DNA from: Undibacterium cyanobacteriorum
Lineage (GTDB): Bacteria > Pseudomonadota > Gammaproteobacteria > Burkholderiales > Burkholderiaceae_D
Length of the DNA: 64,000 nucleotides
Reading direction: 5' to 3'
NCBI RefSeq assembly: GCF_031326225.1
Contig: NZ_CP133720.1
Span: 186,001-250,000, forward strand
In this document: piece by piece, positions 1 through 8,831 of the stretch
Position numbering within the stretch: the first letter of the stretch is position 1
Layout: each line of letters opens with the position of its first letter
The notes under the pieces: model-generated
Told to the model about the DNA's origin: nothing
Database searches by the model: none
Seen by the model: the letters and a program-made list of their open reading frames with translations, nothing else
Translations under genes and position numbers: made by a program

Positions 1-2
1 AA

Positions 3-860
3 ACCAGTTCGATTGACCAGCGCTTGGCTTGGTTGCGTCCCGTGATGGACTTATTTCCTATCGGTCGCAAGCAACGTTATTACCCCAATCATCAGGAAAA
101 CATCGTGTTCGATACGATGGTGGTGGCCTATCGTGTCAATGGTCATTTCATTTACAGCCTGACAGCAATCGACACGGATGCAGAGGGCTCACCGGCATTT
201 TTCAAAATTGGCAGCGCGGGTGAAAGGCTGCATGTTTCGCAACTCACCCAGTTTGACCTCGTGGTGCCAGATACGTCGGAATTTGAGCGCACTTTGGATT
301 ATGAGCGACGAGCGGCGCTGGGGCGTGGCCGTCAATTTGAAATTGGCAATACGATTTCTTTGTTGTCTTCGCAAAGTGGGCGCGGCGCCTCGGTATTGGA
401 TACCGTGGTGCGCGAAAACGTCTTGTTAGAAAGTGGTCCCTACGCCCATAGCACCTTGATCTGCTTGCAGCCGACCATTGAGACCATGAGTATCACCGAT
501 CAAAGGACCAAAGCACGAGCGCATACCAATGTGCCAGTCATGCTCGCCGAAGTGAATGGACCTTGGCATCATGCATGGAAAATTATTGATATTTCGGAGC
601 AAGCGATCCGCGTTCAATTACAGGGCGATCCAGAGCAACACCATGATGCGCATGTGTTTCCTTTGCATCAGGAAGTTGTAGTGCAGGTTCGTGTGCCAAA
701 CACGGAACAGTCATTTGAATTGAAGGCCTACGTGATGCGAAAGTTTCCTCAGGTTCGCGTATTGCGCCTGGCCATGATGCGCAAGAACGATCGCTATCAA
801 GTGTTCGAACCGCATGATCTGTTGGAATTACGCGCAGCGCTATTGAACTACAAACCCTAA
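3..860 (+). CDS. PilZ-like domain protein, 5' end outside the window
   Basis: The reading frame is open to the left edge, so the true start is probably outside the window; 285 codons are visible. The visible part has an N-terminal beta-rich half (YcgR-like layout) and, around residues 165-205, an RTKAR stretch followed by a DIS motif. That resembles the RxxxR and D/NxSxxG signature of PilZ domains, which bind cyclic di-GMP. The glycine of the second motif is missing (DISEQAI), so nucleotide binding is uncertain. The 3' end overlaps the convergent M48 protease gene by 4 bp. PilZ assignment is inference from motif and layout; a plain conserved hypothetical protein is the alternative. Confidence 0.6.
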   Translation, partial: TSSIDQRLAWLRPVMDLFPIGRKQRYYPNHQENIVFDTMVVAYRVNGHFIYSLTAIDTDAEGSPAFFKIGSAGERLHVSQLTQFDLVVPDTSEFERTLDYERRAALGRGRQFEIGNTISLLSSQSGRGASVLDTVVRENVLLESGPYAHSTLICLQPTIETMSITDQRTKARAHTNVPVMLAEVNGPWHHAWKIIDISEQAIRVQLQGDPEQHHDAHVFPLHQEVVVQVRVPNTEQSFELKAYVMRKFPQVRVLRLAMMRKNDRYQVFEPHDLLELRAALLNYKP

Positions 861-1666
861 GCTTGCTTGGCCGTAGGTGTCTGTTGTTGATACCACGTTC
901 GCAAGCGTTGTAGACGTTGTGCTGGTGCGGGATGACTCTTGCTATCAAAGTTTGGATAGGCGCTGTGTTTGCGTAGTTTCTCAAAAAAACGTATCAACAT
1001 AGCCCCAGCGAAACCGGCTCGCAGTGCGAGTTGAAAGCCCACCAAATCTGCCTCATATTCCTGCGCCTTATCAAACTCAGCGAGTGCAGTGAGGATGACA
1101 TCATCTTCGTCGACGGCGTCCTGAAAGTCCTCAAAATTTTTCGTCTGCAAACTTGGAAAGCGGCGCAAGGCCTCTCGGTCTTCGAGAAAGTGATGGTGTA
1201 GTAAAGCGTGCGCCATTTCATGGCTGATCAACATCGCCAGTTCCATGTCATTCAAGCTCATGCGCTGCGCCTGTGGCAGACTAATCAGAAGTTTTCCACC
1301 CGCCATGCAATACGAGCTCTCTTCGGCTTCATCGCTAGTGTGGAGTTCCCACTGCCATGCCTGCGTTTCCGGAAAATCGCGCGACGCTTGCTGCCTCAAA
1401 GTGCTCAAGATGCTGCTGCTCCGTTGAAGAAAGCTCGCGCTACGGTCGAGTAAGTGGCCATGGGCCAGTTCTTGGATTTTTTTCTGATAGCGTTTGGCTG
1501 CGCTGTGTATCACTAAAGCCGGACTCAGTCTCCATGGCTCTTCATCGCTAGCATTGACCTTAGTGACTTCCGTGATGGGTTGCGCCATGACATGGGAGGC
1601 AAACGCTCTGAGACAGTATTCGCCGAGAAGCGTAGTGATCAGAAAAGTGAAGCGACGACGTGACAT
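857..1666 (-). CDS. M48-family zinc metalloprotease
   Basis: A 269-residue peptidase with an HEMAHALLHHH segment containing the HExxH zinc-binding and catalytic motif. A downstream EYEAD segment supplies the third zinc ligand (ExxxD), as in the BepA/LoiP/Oma1 type of M48 enzymes. The N-terminus is basic then hydrophobic and reads as a signal peptide (cleavage probably near AMAQ), so the enzyme most likely acts in the periplasm or at the outer membrane. Members of this group degrade misassembled envelope proteins. The BepA-type TPR tail is absent, so this is a minimal single-domain form. Substrate unknown. Confidence 0.9.
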   Translation of the reverse strand: MSRRRFTFLITTLLGEYCLRAFASHVMAQPITEVTKVNASDEEPWRLSPALVIHSAAKRYQKKIQELAHGHLLDRSASFLQRSSSILSTLRQQASRDFPETQAWQWELHTSDEAEESSYCMAGGKLLISLPQAQRMSLNDMELAMLISHEMAHALLHHHFLEDREALRRFPSLQTKNFEDFQDAVDEDDVILTALAEFDKAQEYEADLVGFQLALRAGFAGAMLIRFFEKLRKHSAYPNFDSKSHPAPAQRLQRLRTWYQQQTPTAKQA

Positions 1667-1773
1667 AAAAGCTCAGCATGGAGAGGTTGGCCTCGAGCAC
1701 CACTCTTAAACATTGTGGCAACGCGGCGACTCGGCAACAAAGTGCTAGACGATTGTAGCACTGTCCAAACGAG

Positions 1774-1800
1774 TGTTCGGAAACTGTTCGGTACTGTTCG
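1774..1800. repeat. three direct TGTTCG hexamers upstream of the M48 gene
   Basis: TGTTCG occurs at 1774-1779, 1785-1790 and 1795-1800, roughly one helical turn apart, in the divergent region between the M48 protease gene and the small membrane protein. A GATTC-TATAA-GAATC dyad follows at 1846-1860. These could be regulator sites, but no cognate regulator is adjacent. Confidence 0.3.
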
Positions 1801-1938
1801 CTTTTGCACAGTGCGGACACTATTTTGAGGTGGTAATGTAGATAAGATTCTATAAGAATCAGTGACTTAGATTGTTCCCAAGAATTGGCATGGAAACTGC
1901 ATAGTCAAACAGCGTTGCCGATTGACTGGGAGTTCGTC

Positions 1939-2190
1939 ATGCGTTTTCGATTTCAAAAATACTTTTCATTTAAAAAATTTGTGCAGACTTTGGCGACCAT
2001 TTTGCTGGGGTTGATTGCATTTTTATATGCATTCCAGACATGGTTAGAGACGACCCATGTCCCGCTGCGCCCCTCGAAATCGGGCGATGTCGAAGTGATC
2101 TTTATTCATAGCGGTGAGACCAAGGTCGTGAAAGCCAATCTGCGGAGCTTGGCGAGTTTGGTTGAAAAAGTGGATTGTGTCTTAGCTTGA
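1939..2190 (+). CDS. small single-pass membrane protein, unknown
   Basis: An 83-residue protein starting at ATG 1939, preceded by GGGAG at a suitable distance; an upstream in-frame ATG at 1885 has no ribosome site. The N-terminus is basic (RFRFQKYFSFKKF), followed by one hydrophobic helix (about residues 17-35) and a short C-terminal part rich in Val and Lys. I do not recognise a family. It stands alone between the divergent M48 protease gene and ggt. Topology suggests an inner-membrane protein with its C-terminus in the periplasm. Confidence 0.6.
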   Translation: MRFRFQKYFSFKKFVQTLATILLGLIAFLYAFQTWLETTHVPLRPSKSGDVEVIFIHSGETKVVKANLRSLASLVEKVDCVLA

Positions 2191-2296
2191 AATAGAACTG
2201 TCTCATAAGGCGCTTGCTTAGTAATTTCTGTTTCGGGTATCGTTCAAGAAACGTCGACATTTGAATCGATCACTCCCTACTCTCGAACGGATTGCT

Positions 2297-4189
2297 ATGC
2301 AAGTTTTGCCAACTTATTCCTCCGCGTATTCCTCCACCTATTTATCTGCTGATTCGCAAACTTCCTCACTTCGTATCCTTCCACGATTGATCGCGGCGAC
2401 GCTCTTGTTGAGTTTAAGTCTGCCGAGCATGGCGGGCGCAAAGTCCAACAACACCACCGCAGCCAACACAAAAACGCCTGAAATGCACGGACGAGGTGGT
2501 GCTGCAGCGACCATCAATGAATACGCGACACAATCGGCGATGCAGGTATTGAATCGTGGTGGTAATGCGATCGACGCCGCCGTCGCTGCAGCGGCGACTT
2601 TGGGTGTGACTGACCCATTCAGCTGTGGCATTGGCGGTGGTGGTTTCATGCTGATATATCTCGCCAAGGAAAAGCGTTTCATCACCCTCGATCATCGCGA
2701 AACAGCGCCACAAGGTTTCCGCTCTGATGCCTTTATGCGCGATGGCAAACCAATTGCGTGGGAAGACGCCGTCAACAGCGGTATGGCAGTCGGTGTACCT
2801 GGCACCGTGCGCGGCTGGGACGAAGCTTTAAGACGCTACGGCACCATGTCCTTTAAAAAGGTTCTGAGCCCAGCGATCGCGGTGGCCGAACGCGGTTTTC
2901 CGATCACGCCTATTTTTCACCATCTCAATCAAGGTGCTGCGGCCAAGTTCCAACGTTATAGTTCGAGCAGCGCACTGTATCTTCATCAAGGTCAAGCCCT
3001 GCCGGTTGGTTTTCATTTCCGCAATCCAGACCTCGCCAAAACTTATCGCCTGATTGCCCAAGCCGGTGTGAATGGGTTTTATCGCGGGCCCGTCGCGCAA
3101 GCCTTTGTTAACACCGTGAATCAACCGCCAGTCAATCAAGGTGTCGCAGTGGTACCAGGGAAAATGCAACTGAGCGATTTAGACAACTACGAAGCGAGAT
3201 GGCGTCTGCCGGTGCATACGACGTATCGTGGACTCGATCTGTATAGCATGGGTTTGCCCAGTAGCGGCGGCGTCACCGTGTTTGAAGCACTCAATATGCT
3301 CGAACATTTTGATTTGAAAAAAATGCCGCGCGAACAGGTCGAGCACTTGTATCTTGAAGCAGCGCGGCTCGCCTTTGCCGACCGCAATGCTTATCTTGCG
3401 GACCCTGAATACGTTGACGCGCCAGTACAAGGTTTACTCTCCAAGGCTTATGCGCAACAGCGTGCTCAATTGATCAATCCGCAGCAAGCGATGGCGCGTG
3501 ATGTGGCTGCAGTGGCGGGCGATCCATACCAATATCAGAACGATCCAAGTATTACCTTGCGTCCGCAAACAGCCGCACAGAAGTTGCAAGAGGAGCGCAA
3601 ACACACGACGCATTTGACGGTGAGCGACCGCGAGGGAAATATTGTGAGTTATACCTACACCATCGAGGACTGGGGTGGTAATGGTATGGTGGTGCCGGGT
3701 TATGGCTTCTTACTCAATAATGAGCTCACCGATTTTGACTTCGCCGCACCGCACCCGAATGTGCCAGAAGCCGGTAAGCGTCCTCGCAGCAGCATTTCGC
3801 CTGTGATCGCCCTGAAGGAAGGTAAGCCCGCCTTCACCCTAGGAAGTCCAGGTGGATCAACGATTATTACCACCGTCTTGCAAAGTATCGTGAATCATGT
3901 GGACCTCAATATGTCCATGTTGAAAGCACTTGGCGCGCCGCGTTTATCCGAACGCAATGATGTGGTCACCCAAGTCGAACCGGGTTTCGCGGCAAGCGCA
4001 CAGGCACAAGCGCTTGCAGCCAAAGGGCATCGTTGGACCATCGATGAAAGCGACAAAGAAATCGGCGCCGCGAGTGCTATCGTGTTTCATGCCGATGGTA
4101 GTGTGACGGCTGTTAGTGAGCCGGAGAGGCATGGGGTGGGCAGCGCCAAAGTTCAAATCCCGGAAGGACCGACGAAAAACAGACGCTAG
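2297..4189 (+). CDS. ggt: gamma-glutamyltransferase (glutathione hydrolase)
   Basis: Periplasmic N-terminal-nucleophile enzyme that cleaves or transfers the gamma-glutamyl group of glutathione. With the ATG at 2297 it is 630 residues; a TTG at 2261 in the same frame is possible, and neither has a strong ribosome site. A signal peptide (RLIAATLLLSLSLPSMAGA) is visible. The proenzyme self-cleaves before the first Thr of HTTHLTVSD (about residue 437), which becomes the nucleophile. The oxyanion segment GSPGGSTIITT and the substrate-binding NNELTDFDF segment are intact. The stop codon lies within the first unit of a 105-bp tandem repeat array, so the last residues (PTKNRR) may be repeat-derived. 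Confidence 0.96.
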   Translation: MQVLPTYSSAYSSTYLSADSQTSSLRILPRLIAATLLLSLSLPSMAGAKSNNTTAANTKTPEMHGRGGAAATINEYATQSAMQVLNRGGNAIDAAVAAAATLGVTDPFSCGIGGGGFMLIYLAKEKRFITLDHRETAPQGFRSDAFMRDGKPIAWEDAVNSGMAVGVPGTVRGWDEALRRYGTMSFKKVLSPAIAVAERGFPITPIFHHLNQGAAAKFQRYSSSSALYLHQGQALPVGFHFRNPDLAKTYRLIAQAGVNGFYRGPVAQAFVNTVNQPPVNQGVAVVPGKMQLSDLDNYEARWRLPVHTTYRGLDLYSMGLPSSGGVTVFEALNMLEHFDLKKMPREQVEHLYLEAARLAFADRNAYLADPEYVDAPVQGLLSKAYAQQRAQLINPQQAMARDVAAVAGDPYQYQNDPSITLRPQTAAQKLQEERKHTTHLTVSDREGNIVSYTYTIEDWGGNGMVVPGYGFLLNNELTDFDFAAPHPNVPEAGKRPRSSISPVIALKEGKPAFTLGSPGGSTIITTVLQSIVNHVDLNMSMLKALGAPRLSERNDVVTQVEPGFAASAQAQALAAKGHRWTIDESDKEIGAASAIVFHADGSVTAVSEPERHGVGSAKVQIPEGPTKNRR

Positions 4190-4723
4190 CGTTGTTGCGT
4201 TCGCCTCGCCGTGCGTTCGCACTGTCTTCGGCTCCGCGCCTAGCTAGCGCAGTTTTGCGTCGGTCCTTGCGGCTGACGAAAATCATGAGGCTAGCGTTGT
4301 TGCGTTCGCCTCGCCGTGCGTTCGCACTGTCTTCGGCTCCGCGCCTAGCTAGCGCAGTTTTGCGTCGGTCCTTGCGGCTGACGAAAATCATGAGGCTAGC
4401 GTTGTTGCGTTCGCCTCGCCGTGCGTTCGCACTGTCTTCGGCTCCGCGCCTAGCTAGCGCAGTTTTGCGTCGGTCCTTGCGGCTGACGAAAATCATGAGG
4501 CTAGCGTTGTTGCGTTCGCCTCGCCGTGCGTTCGCACTGTCTTCGGCTCCGCGCCTAGCTAGCGCAGTTTTGCGTCGGTCCTTGCGGCTGACGAAAATCG
4601 TGACGCGAGCGGTGTTGTCGTCGTCTCGCCGTGCATTCGCACTGTCTTCGGCTCCGCGCCCCCGATAAAGGCATTCGAGGGCAGGCTCTAGCTAGCGCAG
4701 TTTTGCGTAGGTGCTTGGGGTGG
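4185..4723. repeat. 105-bp tandem repeat array, 4 full copies plus a degenerate fifth
   Basis: Units begin with GCTAGC at 4185, 4290, 4395 and 4500, giving a period of exactly 105 bp with near-identical sequence. A fifth, diverged copy starts near 4605, carries an inserted stretch of about 25 bp (around 4661-4685) and ends near 4723. Each unit has several CTAGC/GCTAGC blocks and a GACGAAAATCATGAG end; GACGAAAA just before the first unit (4171-4178) shows the array grew out of the 3' end of ggt. The period is 35 codons, so long open frames appear on both strands. I consider these artefacts: no ribosome site, and arginine/alanine/serine-rich products. Confidence 0.9.
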
Positions 4724-4830
4724 ATTGCCATTGTTAAAAAATCACGTTAAGCTTGCCGCACGCTGGTGATTTGATTGCCCGAATAGGAGTGATCTGGGCC
4801 AGTCAGTTAAATCAACAATAAAGGGAAAAC

Positions 4831-5508
4831 ATGGAAATCGTAGACGCACAAGGTGGTTATAGCCCATCCCGTGAGCAATTTATTGGTCGCACATTTAATC
4901 ATTTGGGAGCTGCAATTGTTGGCTTTACACTGATCGAATGTGGTCTGTTTATGTCTGGTATTGCCGATAGTTTGGCGCGTGCCATGCTGGCTTTGCCTTG
5001 GTTGGCAATTCTTGGCGCATTTATGTTGGTCGGTTGGTTGGCTACCCGTACAGCACATACGGCGACCAGTAAAGGTGCCCAGTATGCAGCATTGCTTGCT
5101 TATGTTGTGGCTCAAGCATTCTTATTCGTACCGATTTTAGCGATTGCCAATGCTATGGCGCCAGGCATGATCACCAATGCAGCAGTCGTTACTCTGATCG
5201 GCGCTGGTGGATTAATCGCCGTCGCTTACACTTCGCGTAAGGATTTTAGTTTCTTAGGCAGCTTGTTAAAGTGGGGCGGCGTCGTGGCGCTTGCTTTGAT
5301 CGTCGCAGGCGCGATTTTTGGTTTCCAATTGGGCTTGTTCTTCTCTGTAGCAATGGTGGGTTTAGCGGGCGCAGCTATTTTGTATGACGCATCCAATGTT
5401 TTCCATCATTACGATGATGATCGCTATGTGGCTGCAGCATTGCAATTATTCGCATCGATTGCCTTGATGTTCTGGTACGTCTTGCGTATTTTCATGAGCC
5501 GCGACTAA
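4831..5508 (+). CDS. Bax inhibitor-1 / YccA-family membrane protein
   Basis: A 225-residue polytopic protein with seven predicted membrane helices and the charged C-terminal ending of the family. The segment ILYDASNVFHHYDDDRY is a variant of the conserved ILYDTS/D motif whose aspartates form the proton/calcium sensing site in bacterial homologues. The N-terminus (REQFIGRTFNHLGAAIVGF) is also typical. The start at 4831 is preceded by an AAAGGGAAAAC ribosome site. In E. coli, YccA modulates FtsH proteolysis and YbhL-type proteins are calcium-leak channels; the role here is not known. It is monocistronic, ended by the hairpin at 5541. Confidence 0.9.
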   Translation: MEIVDAQGGYSPSREQFIGRTFNHLGAAIVGFTLIECGLFMSGIADSLARAMLALPWLAILGAFMLVGWLATRTAHTATSKGAQYAALLAYVVAQAFLFVPILAIANAMAPGMITNAAVVTLIGAGGLIAVAYTSRKDFSFLGSLLKWGGVVALALIVAGAIFGFQLGLFFSVAMVGLAGAAILYDASNVFHHYDDDRYVAAALQLFASIALMFWYVLRIFMSRD

Positions 5509-5540
5509 TCCGTCAGGGGACTCAAACCGTCGTGAAAAGA

Positions 5541-5568
5541 GCGCCGTCCTTGTACGGCGCTTTTTTTT
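5541..5568 (+). terminator. Rho-independent terminator after the Bax-inhibitor-1 gene
   Basis: Perfect 7-bp stem GCGCCGT / ACGGCGC (5541-5547 with 5554-5560), a 6-nt loop, then eight T residues. Confidence 0.9.
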
Positions 5569-5736
5569 CGACCATGTTCTAAGTGTTTTTCCTTTGCGAC
5601 CACCTGTTGTTTTTTTCTCGCCTTGCCCCTGCGCCTGCTTCGATGTCATCGATTTGTCATAAATGACGCCTACACTGGAACAGCAAAAAAAGAGAATAGA
5701 AATCAAAAACTAAAAACAATAAAAGGAGAAACACAG

Positions 5737-6540
5737 ATGAAAAACATCACAATCAGTATCAAACAAGCATGGGTGCAATATCGCTATCGTGCCCTAGTTC
5801 GCCAATCGGCCTTTCAACGTGAACTGGAGGCCCTGCCCCCGACCTTATACGAACACTGGCGCAAAGAGGCGCCGCTCGAATTTAATGGCATCCCGATGGA
5901 TGCCATTTTTTTTGTCCGCGCGGCGGAGGGGCTGCTGCGCTTCTTTGATTGTGTCCGCTACAGTCAACATCCCTGCGCCCTACCAAGCAAGGCCGCCGAC
6001 TCGGTATGGCATGCTTGGCTCACACTCCCTGCACAAAGTGAAGATCATATCGACACCTACTGCCAACGCTACTTCGGTCGGGTGATACCGCATGTTGAAG
6101 CCAGTCAAATGCCGGTCGACACAGGCTTGGGACTTGCGGCGACATTAGTCATCGCGCGTAAGCGAGGTGGTCGCGACCCCGCGGCACCTAGTCTGCCAGC
6201 CTTATTCGAGCTTGATCGCAAATTACGGATGCCAAATGGGTATGGATACCAATTACAGAAATATCAAATTCACCTTCATCGTATGAGTCAAAACGGTCGC
6301 TTGGCGGGTAGCCCACAAGTCATGCACCCTTTGGATCCAAGTAGTTTGCTTGCCTTCGGTTTGATCTCGCAAACCTCATACGCAGCGTATGAGTTAGAGC
6401 GCCAACGCACCGAAAAAGCCGCCTCTGACGGAGCTGGCGGCAGTTCATGCGGGAGTAGTGGCTCGGACAGCAGTTGCGACGGTGGATCTTCTTGCGGTTC
6501 GTCTTGCGGAGGAGGCTGCGGTGGTGGTTGTGGCTCTTGA
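5737..6540 (+). CDS. GRDP-like protein with a Ser/Gly/Cys-rich tail
   Basis: A 267-residue protein; the ATG at 5737 is chosen because AAAGGAGAAAC precedes it (the frame is open further upstream). The central segment ADSVWHAWL...YCQRYFGRVIPH matches the D-x-x-WH...Y...C...fG...iH pattern of glycine-rich-domain (GRDP-like, PF07173) proteins. The last 40 residues are a low-complexity tail of Ser, Gly and evenly spaced Cys (CGSSCGGGCGGGCGS). Such tails occur in uncharacterised bacterial proteins and may bind metal or form disulfides. No signal peptide. Family assignment is from motif memory; the function is unknown. Confidence 0.75.
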   Translation: MKNITISIKQAWVQYRYRALVRQSAFQRELEALPPTLYEHWRKEAPLEFNGIPMDAIFFVRAAEGLLRFFDCVRYSQHPCALPSKAADSVWHAWLTLPAQSEDHIDTYCQRYFGRVIPHVEASQMPVDTGLGLAATLVIARKRGGRDPAAPSLPALFELDRKLRMPNGYGYQLQKYQIHLHRMSQNGRLAGSPQVMHPLDPSSLLAFGLISQTSYAAYELERQRTEKAASDGAGGSSCGSSGSDSSCDGGSSCGSSCGGGCGGGCGS

Positions 6541-6694
6541 GAGAGTGAGAGAGCGAGTGGCGGGGCTGCTTGTTGCCACCACGTGCCATATTGTTTTTTG
6601 CAGTGGCAGCAGATAACCTAGTAGGCTCCTTGATGAACATCTCTTGGCGCACTTACTACGGCACAAGAGAGTGAAAAAATTTCTAGCTCACGCC

Positions 6695-7375
6695 ATGCAT
6701 ATCACCGACTACTTCGAACAGCTGCAACAGGTCTTTATCCGCCACGCCCGCCCCGAAAATATGGCGGCGATGGAAGCCTATATGCTCGATCAATTTCAAT
6801 TTCTCGGCATCAAAGCACCGCAGCGACGTGCTTTGATGAAAGAATTGGGCGCACCTCGATGGAGCGCAGAACAAGTTTTAGAGTTGGCACAAGCATTGTG
6901 GACGCTGCCTTATCGCGAATATCACTATGTAGCCGTTGATCAGCTGGCACGTCATGTGAAAATTTTGCAGCCCCAGCATGTCGGTACTCTTTTGGAGCTA
7001 GCACAGAGCCAAAGTTGGTGGGACAGTGTGGACGGACTTGCTGGTGTCATCGGCGATATTCTCTTGCTCGATCAAAAACAACATGGCCCGCGCGACACCA
7101 GTATGGACGCTGCCTTGGAACATCCCTGTATGTGGCTCAGACGCATCGCGATGACGCATCAATTGGGTTGGCGTTTAGAGACCAACACCGAACGTTTGCA
7201 AACTTATGCGCTGCGTTTGGCCGATGAAAAAGAGTTTTTCATTCGCAAGGCGATTGGTTGGGCACTACGTGACTATGGGCGTTGGAATAAAGAATTTGTA
7301 GTGCAATTTTGTCGGCACAACGACAAACTCTTATCGCCTCTGAGTCTACGTGAGGCACTGAAGCATCTCGCGTGA
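6695..7375 (+). CDS. AlkD-like DNA alkylation repair protein
   Basis: A 226-residue all-helical HEAT-like-repeat protein of the AlkC/AlkD DNA glycosylase superfamily, which removes 3- and 7-alkylated purines. Typical segments are FLGIKAPQRRALMKEL near the N-terminus, SWWDSVDGLAG (Trp and Asp of the lesion-binding cleft) and EFFIRKAIGWALRDYGRWN near the C-terminus. The ATG at 6695 is preferred over an upstream TTG at 6644, which would add a stretch without family resemblance, although no clear ribosome site is seen. It appears monocistronic. Confidence 0.88.
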   Translation: MHITDYFEQLQQVFIRHARPENMAAMEAYMLDQFQFLGIKAPQRRALMKELGAPRWSAEQVLELAQALWTLPYREYHYVAVDQLARHVKILQPQHVGTLLELAQSQSWWDSVDGLAGVIGDILLLDQKQHGPRDTSMDAALEHPCMWLRRIAMTHQLGWRLETNTERLQTYALRLADEKEFFIRKAIGWALRDYGRWNKEFVVQFCRHNDKLLSPLSLREALKHLA

Positions 7376-7419
7376 TACTGATCAATGCTGATGAGTATTC
7401 GTGTTTGTTCGGACCGTGC

Positions 7420-7450
7420 AAAAAAAAGCGCAGGTCCGAAGACCCGCGCT
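7420..7450 (-). terminator. Rho-independent terminator of the Ala/Lys-rich protein gene
   Basis: Read on the minus strand, a GCGCGGGTC stem, a TTCG tetraloop and GACCTGCGC are followed by a run of T. It lies 46 bp beyond the minus-strand gene that ends at 7496. Confidence 0.85.
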
Positions 7451-7495
7451 TGCTGTTGATCAGGCGCCGCCAAGGAACCTGATCGCACATGGAAC

Positions 7496-8155
7496 TTACT
7501 TCGTTGCAGCTACTTTGACGCTAGGCTTTGCTTCGACTTTAGTTTCAGCTGGCTTGGCCTCTGTTTTGTGCTCCTTTGTTTCGACTTTGGTCTCAGCTTT
7601 CGCGGCGACTTGATGCTCAGCTTTGTGATCCGTTTTTTGTTCCGCTTTGTGAGTGACAGGTGCTGCTTCAGTTTTACTCACAGCGGTGCCACTTGTTTGC
7701 GCAGATTTTTTATCAGCGTGTTTGGCATGTTTGGTTGCTACATGCTTGGCTTTTGGTGTGGATTGCTGAGCCGTTTCTTTTGCCGTAGGTGCTACAGGTG
7801 TTGCAGGCATTGCCGCTTTCGTTGTTGCAGGCGTTGCTTGTGCAGTCGTTTCTTTCATAACGGCGACTGGTTTTACTTCGCTTTTTGCTTCAACTTTCGC
7901 TGGTGCCACATTCGTAGTCGCCGCTACCGGAGTTTGAGTCGGCGTGGCTGATGTAGTGACCGGCGCTGCAGCTGGAGCAGTCGTTGGAGCAGTGGTCGGA
8001 GCAGTGGTTGGAGCAGTCATTGCTGCTGTTGTTTGCGTTGTGTTCGCGATTGGCGCTGCGGCAGGTGTTGTAGTTGATGTTGTCGCAGTTGATTGGGCGA
8101 AAGCTGCACCCATTGCGAAAGTAGAAGCGATAACAGTAGCGATTAACTTATTCAT
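7496..8155 (-). CDS. exported low-complexity Ala/Thr/Lys-rich protein
   Basis: A 219-residue protein with a clear signal peptide (MNKLIATVIASTFAMGAAFA, then Q). The mature part is almost entirely Ala, Thr, Pro, Lys, Glu and Val. The first half is TAPT-repeat rich (about residues 45-60); the second half has Lys/His/Glu-rich repeats (KHVATKHAKHADKK, KVEAKPAETKVE). No globular domain is recognisable. Such proteins are annotated as hypothetical in relatives; a periplasmic buffering, histone-like or wall-associated role would be a guess. Its composition causes open frames on the opposite strand, which I do not call. It ends in a good terminator. Confidence 0.75.
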   Translation of the reverse strand: MNKLIATVIASTFAMGAAFAQSTATTSTTTPAAAPIANTTQTTAAMTAPTTAPTTAPTTAPAAAPVTTSATPTQTPVAATTNVAPAKVEAKSEVKPVAVMKETTAQATPATTKAAMPATPVAPTAKETAQQSTPKAKHVATKHAKHADKKSAQTSGTAVSKTEAAPVTHKAEQKTDHKAEHQVAAKAETKVETKEHKTEAKPAETKVEAKPSVKVAATK

Positions 8156-8377
8156 GATGGGTTCTTCCTTTGTTTATTAAGTTGCGTAGTTGATCTACGT
8201 AAGCCAAAAACGGCAGCCGAGACATTTGTGTTGACTGCCCAAGCTAGATGCGGCTCTCTAGAAATAGACAGAAAAAGCTGTCATCCAAGTCAACTTGCTT
8301 CGCGTTGCATCCGATTCTCCAGATCGGTGTAGACTTACGCCTTCTACCAAAGCCGAAGCAATTGAAGGAGATCTCAA

Positions 8378-8770
8378 ATGAGTATTGCCAATTGGTGTGT
8401 GTTAGCAGCCTGTGTCTTACCGGTCGTTACAGTCGGTTTGGCGAAAGGAAGTTTGGGTCGTGTTTCGCGTAAAAATGGCGGTTACGATAACCACCATCCT
8501 CGCGAATGGGAGCAGAAACTGACGGGCTGGCAACAGCGCGCGATTGCAGCCCAAAACAACGGCTTTGAAGCGCTGCCATTGTTTATTGCGGGTGTTTTGA
8601 TTGCTCAACAAAACCATGCGAATCAAGCGACGATCGACATGTTAGCGCTTGGATTTATCGCAGTGCGCTGTGCGTATGTGGCGGCCTATTTGGCAGATAA
8701 AGCAACTCTACGTTCCATCGTGTGGGCCGTCGGTGTCGGTCTCAGCATTGCCCTATTTTGCATCGGGTGA
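8378..8770 (+). CDS. MAPEG-family membrane protein
   Basis: A 130-residue protein with four predicted membrane helices. The segment QQRAIAAQNNGFEALPLFIAGVLIA carries the A-x-N-x-x-E-x-x-P signature of MAPEG proteins (membrane-associated proteins in eicosanoid and glutathione metabolism). A second conserved part is GFIAVRCAYVAAYLAD. The ribosome site GAAGGAGATCTCA before ATG 8378 is strong. Bacterial members are mostly uncharacterised; some bind glutathione. It is convergent with the lipoprotein hydrolase gene. A second, divergent MAPEG gene lies at 29508. Confidence 0.88.
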   Translation: MSIANWCVLAACVLPVVTVGLAKGSLGRVSRKNGGYDNHHPREWEQKLTGWQQRAIAAQNNGFEALPLFIAGVLIAQQNHANQATIDMLALGFIAVRCAYVAAYLADKATLRSIVWAVGVGLSIALFCIG

Positions 8771-8831
8771 GCGACATCTCAAGTGGTAGGCGCATCGAGC
8801 GCATCAAGTGCGTGGGAGATGATGAATCTCT

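Noticed and set aside
4113..4668. Long open frames on both strands within the 105-bp repeats
   Set aside because: The period is a multiple of three, so any frame without a stop in one unit stays open. No ribosome site and no protein-like composition; also no spacers, so not a CRISPR array.
7944..8180. Val/Ala-rich frame opposite the low-complexity exported protein
   Set aside because: Mirror image of Ala/Thr codons in the real gene; no independent signal.
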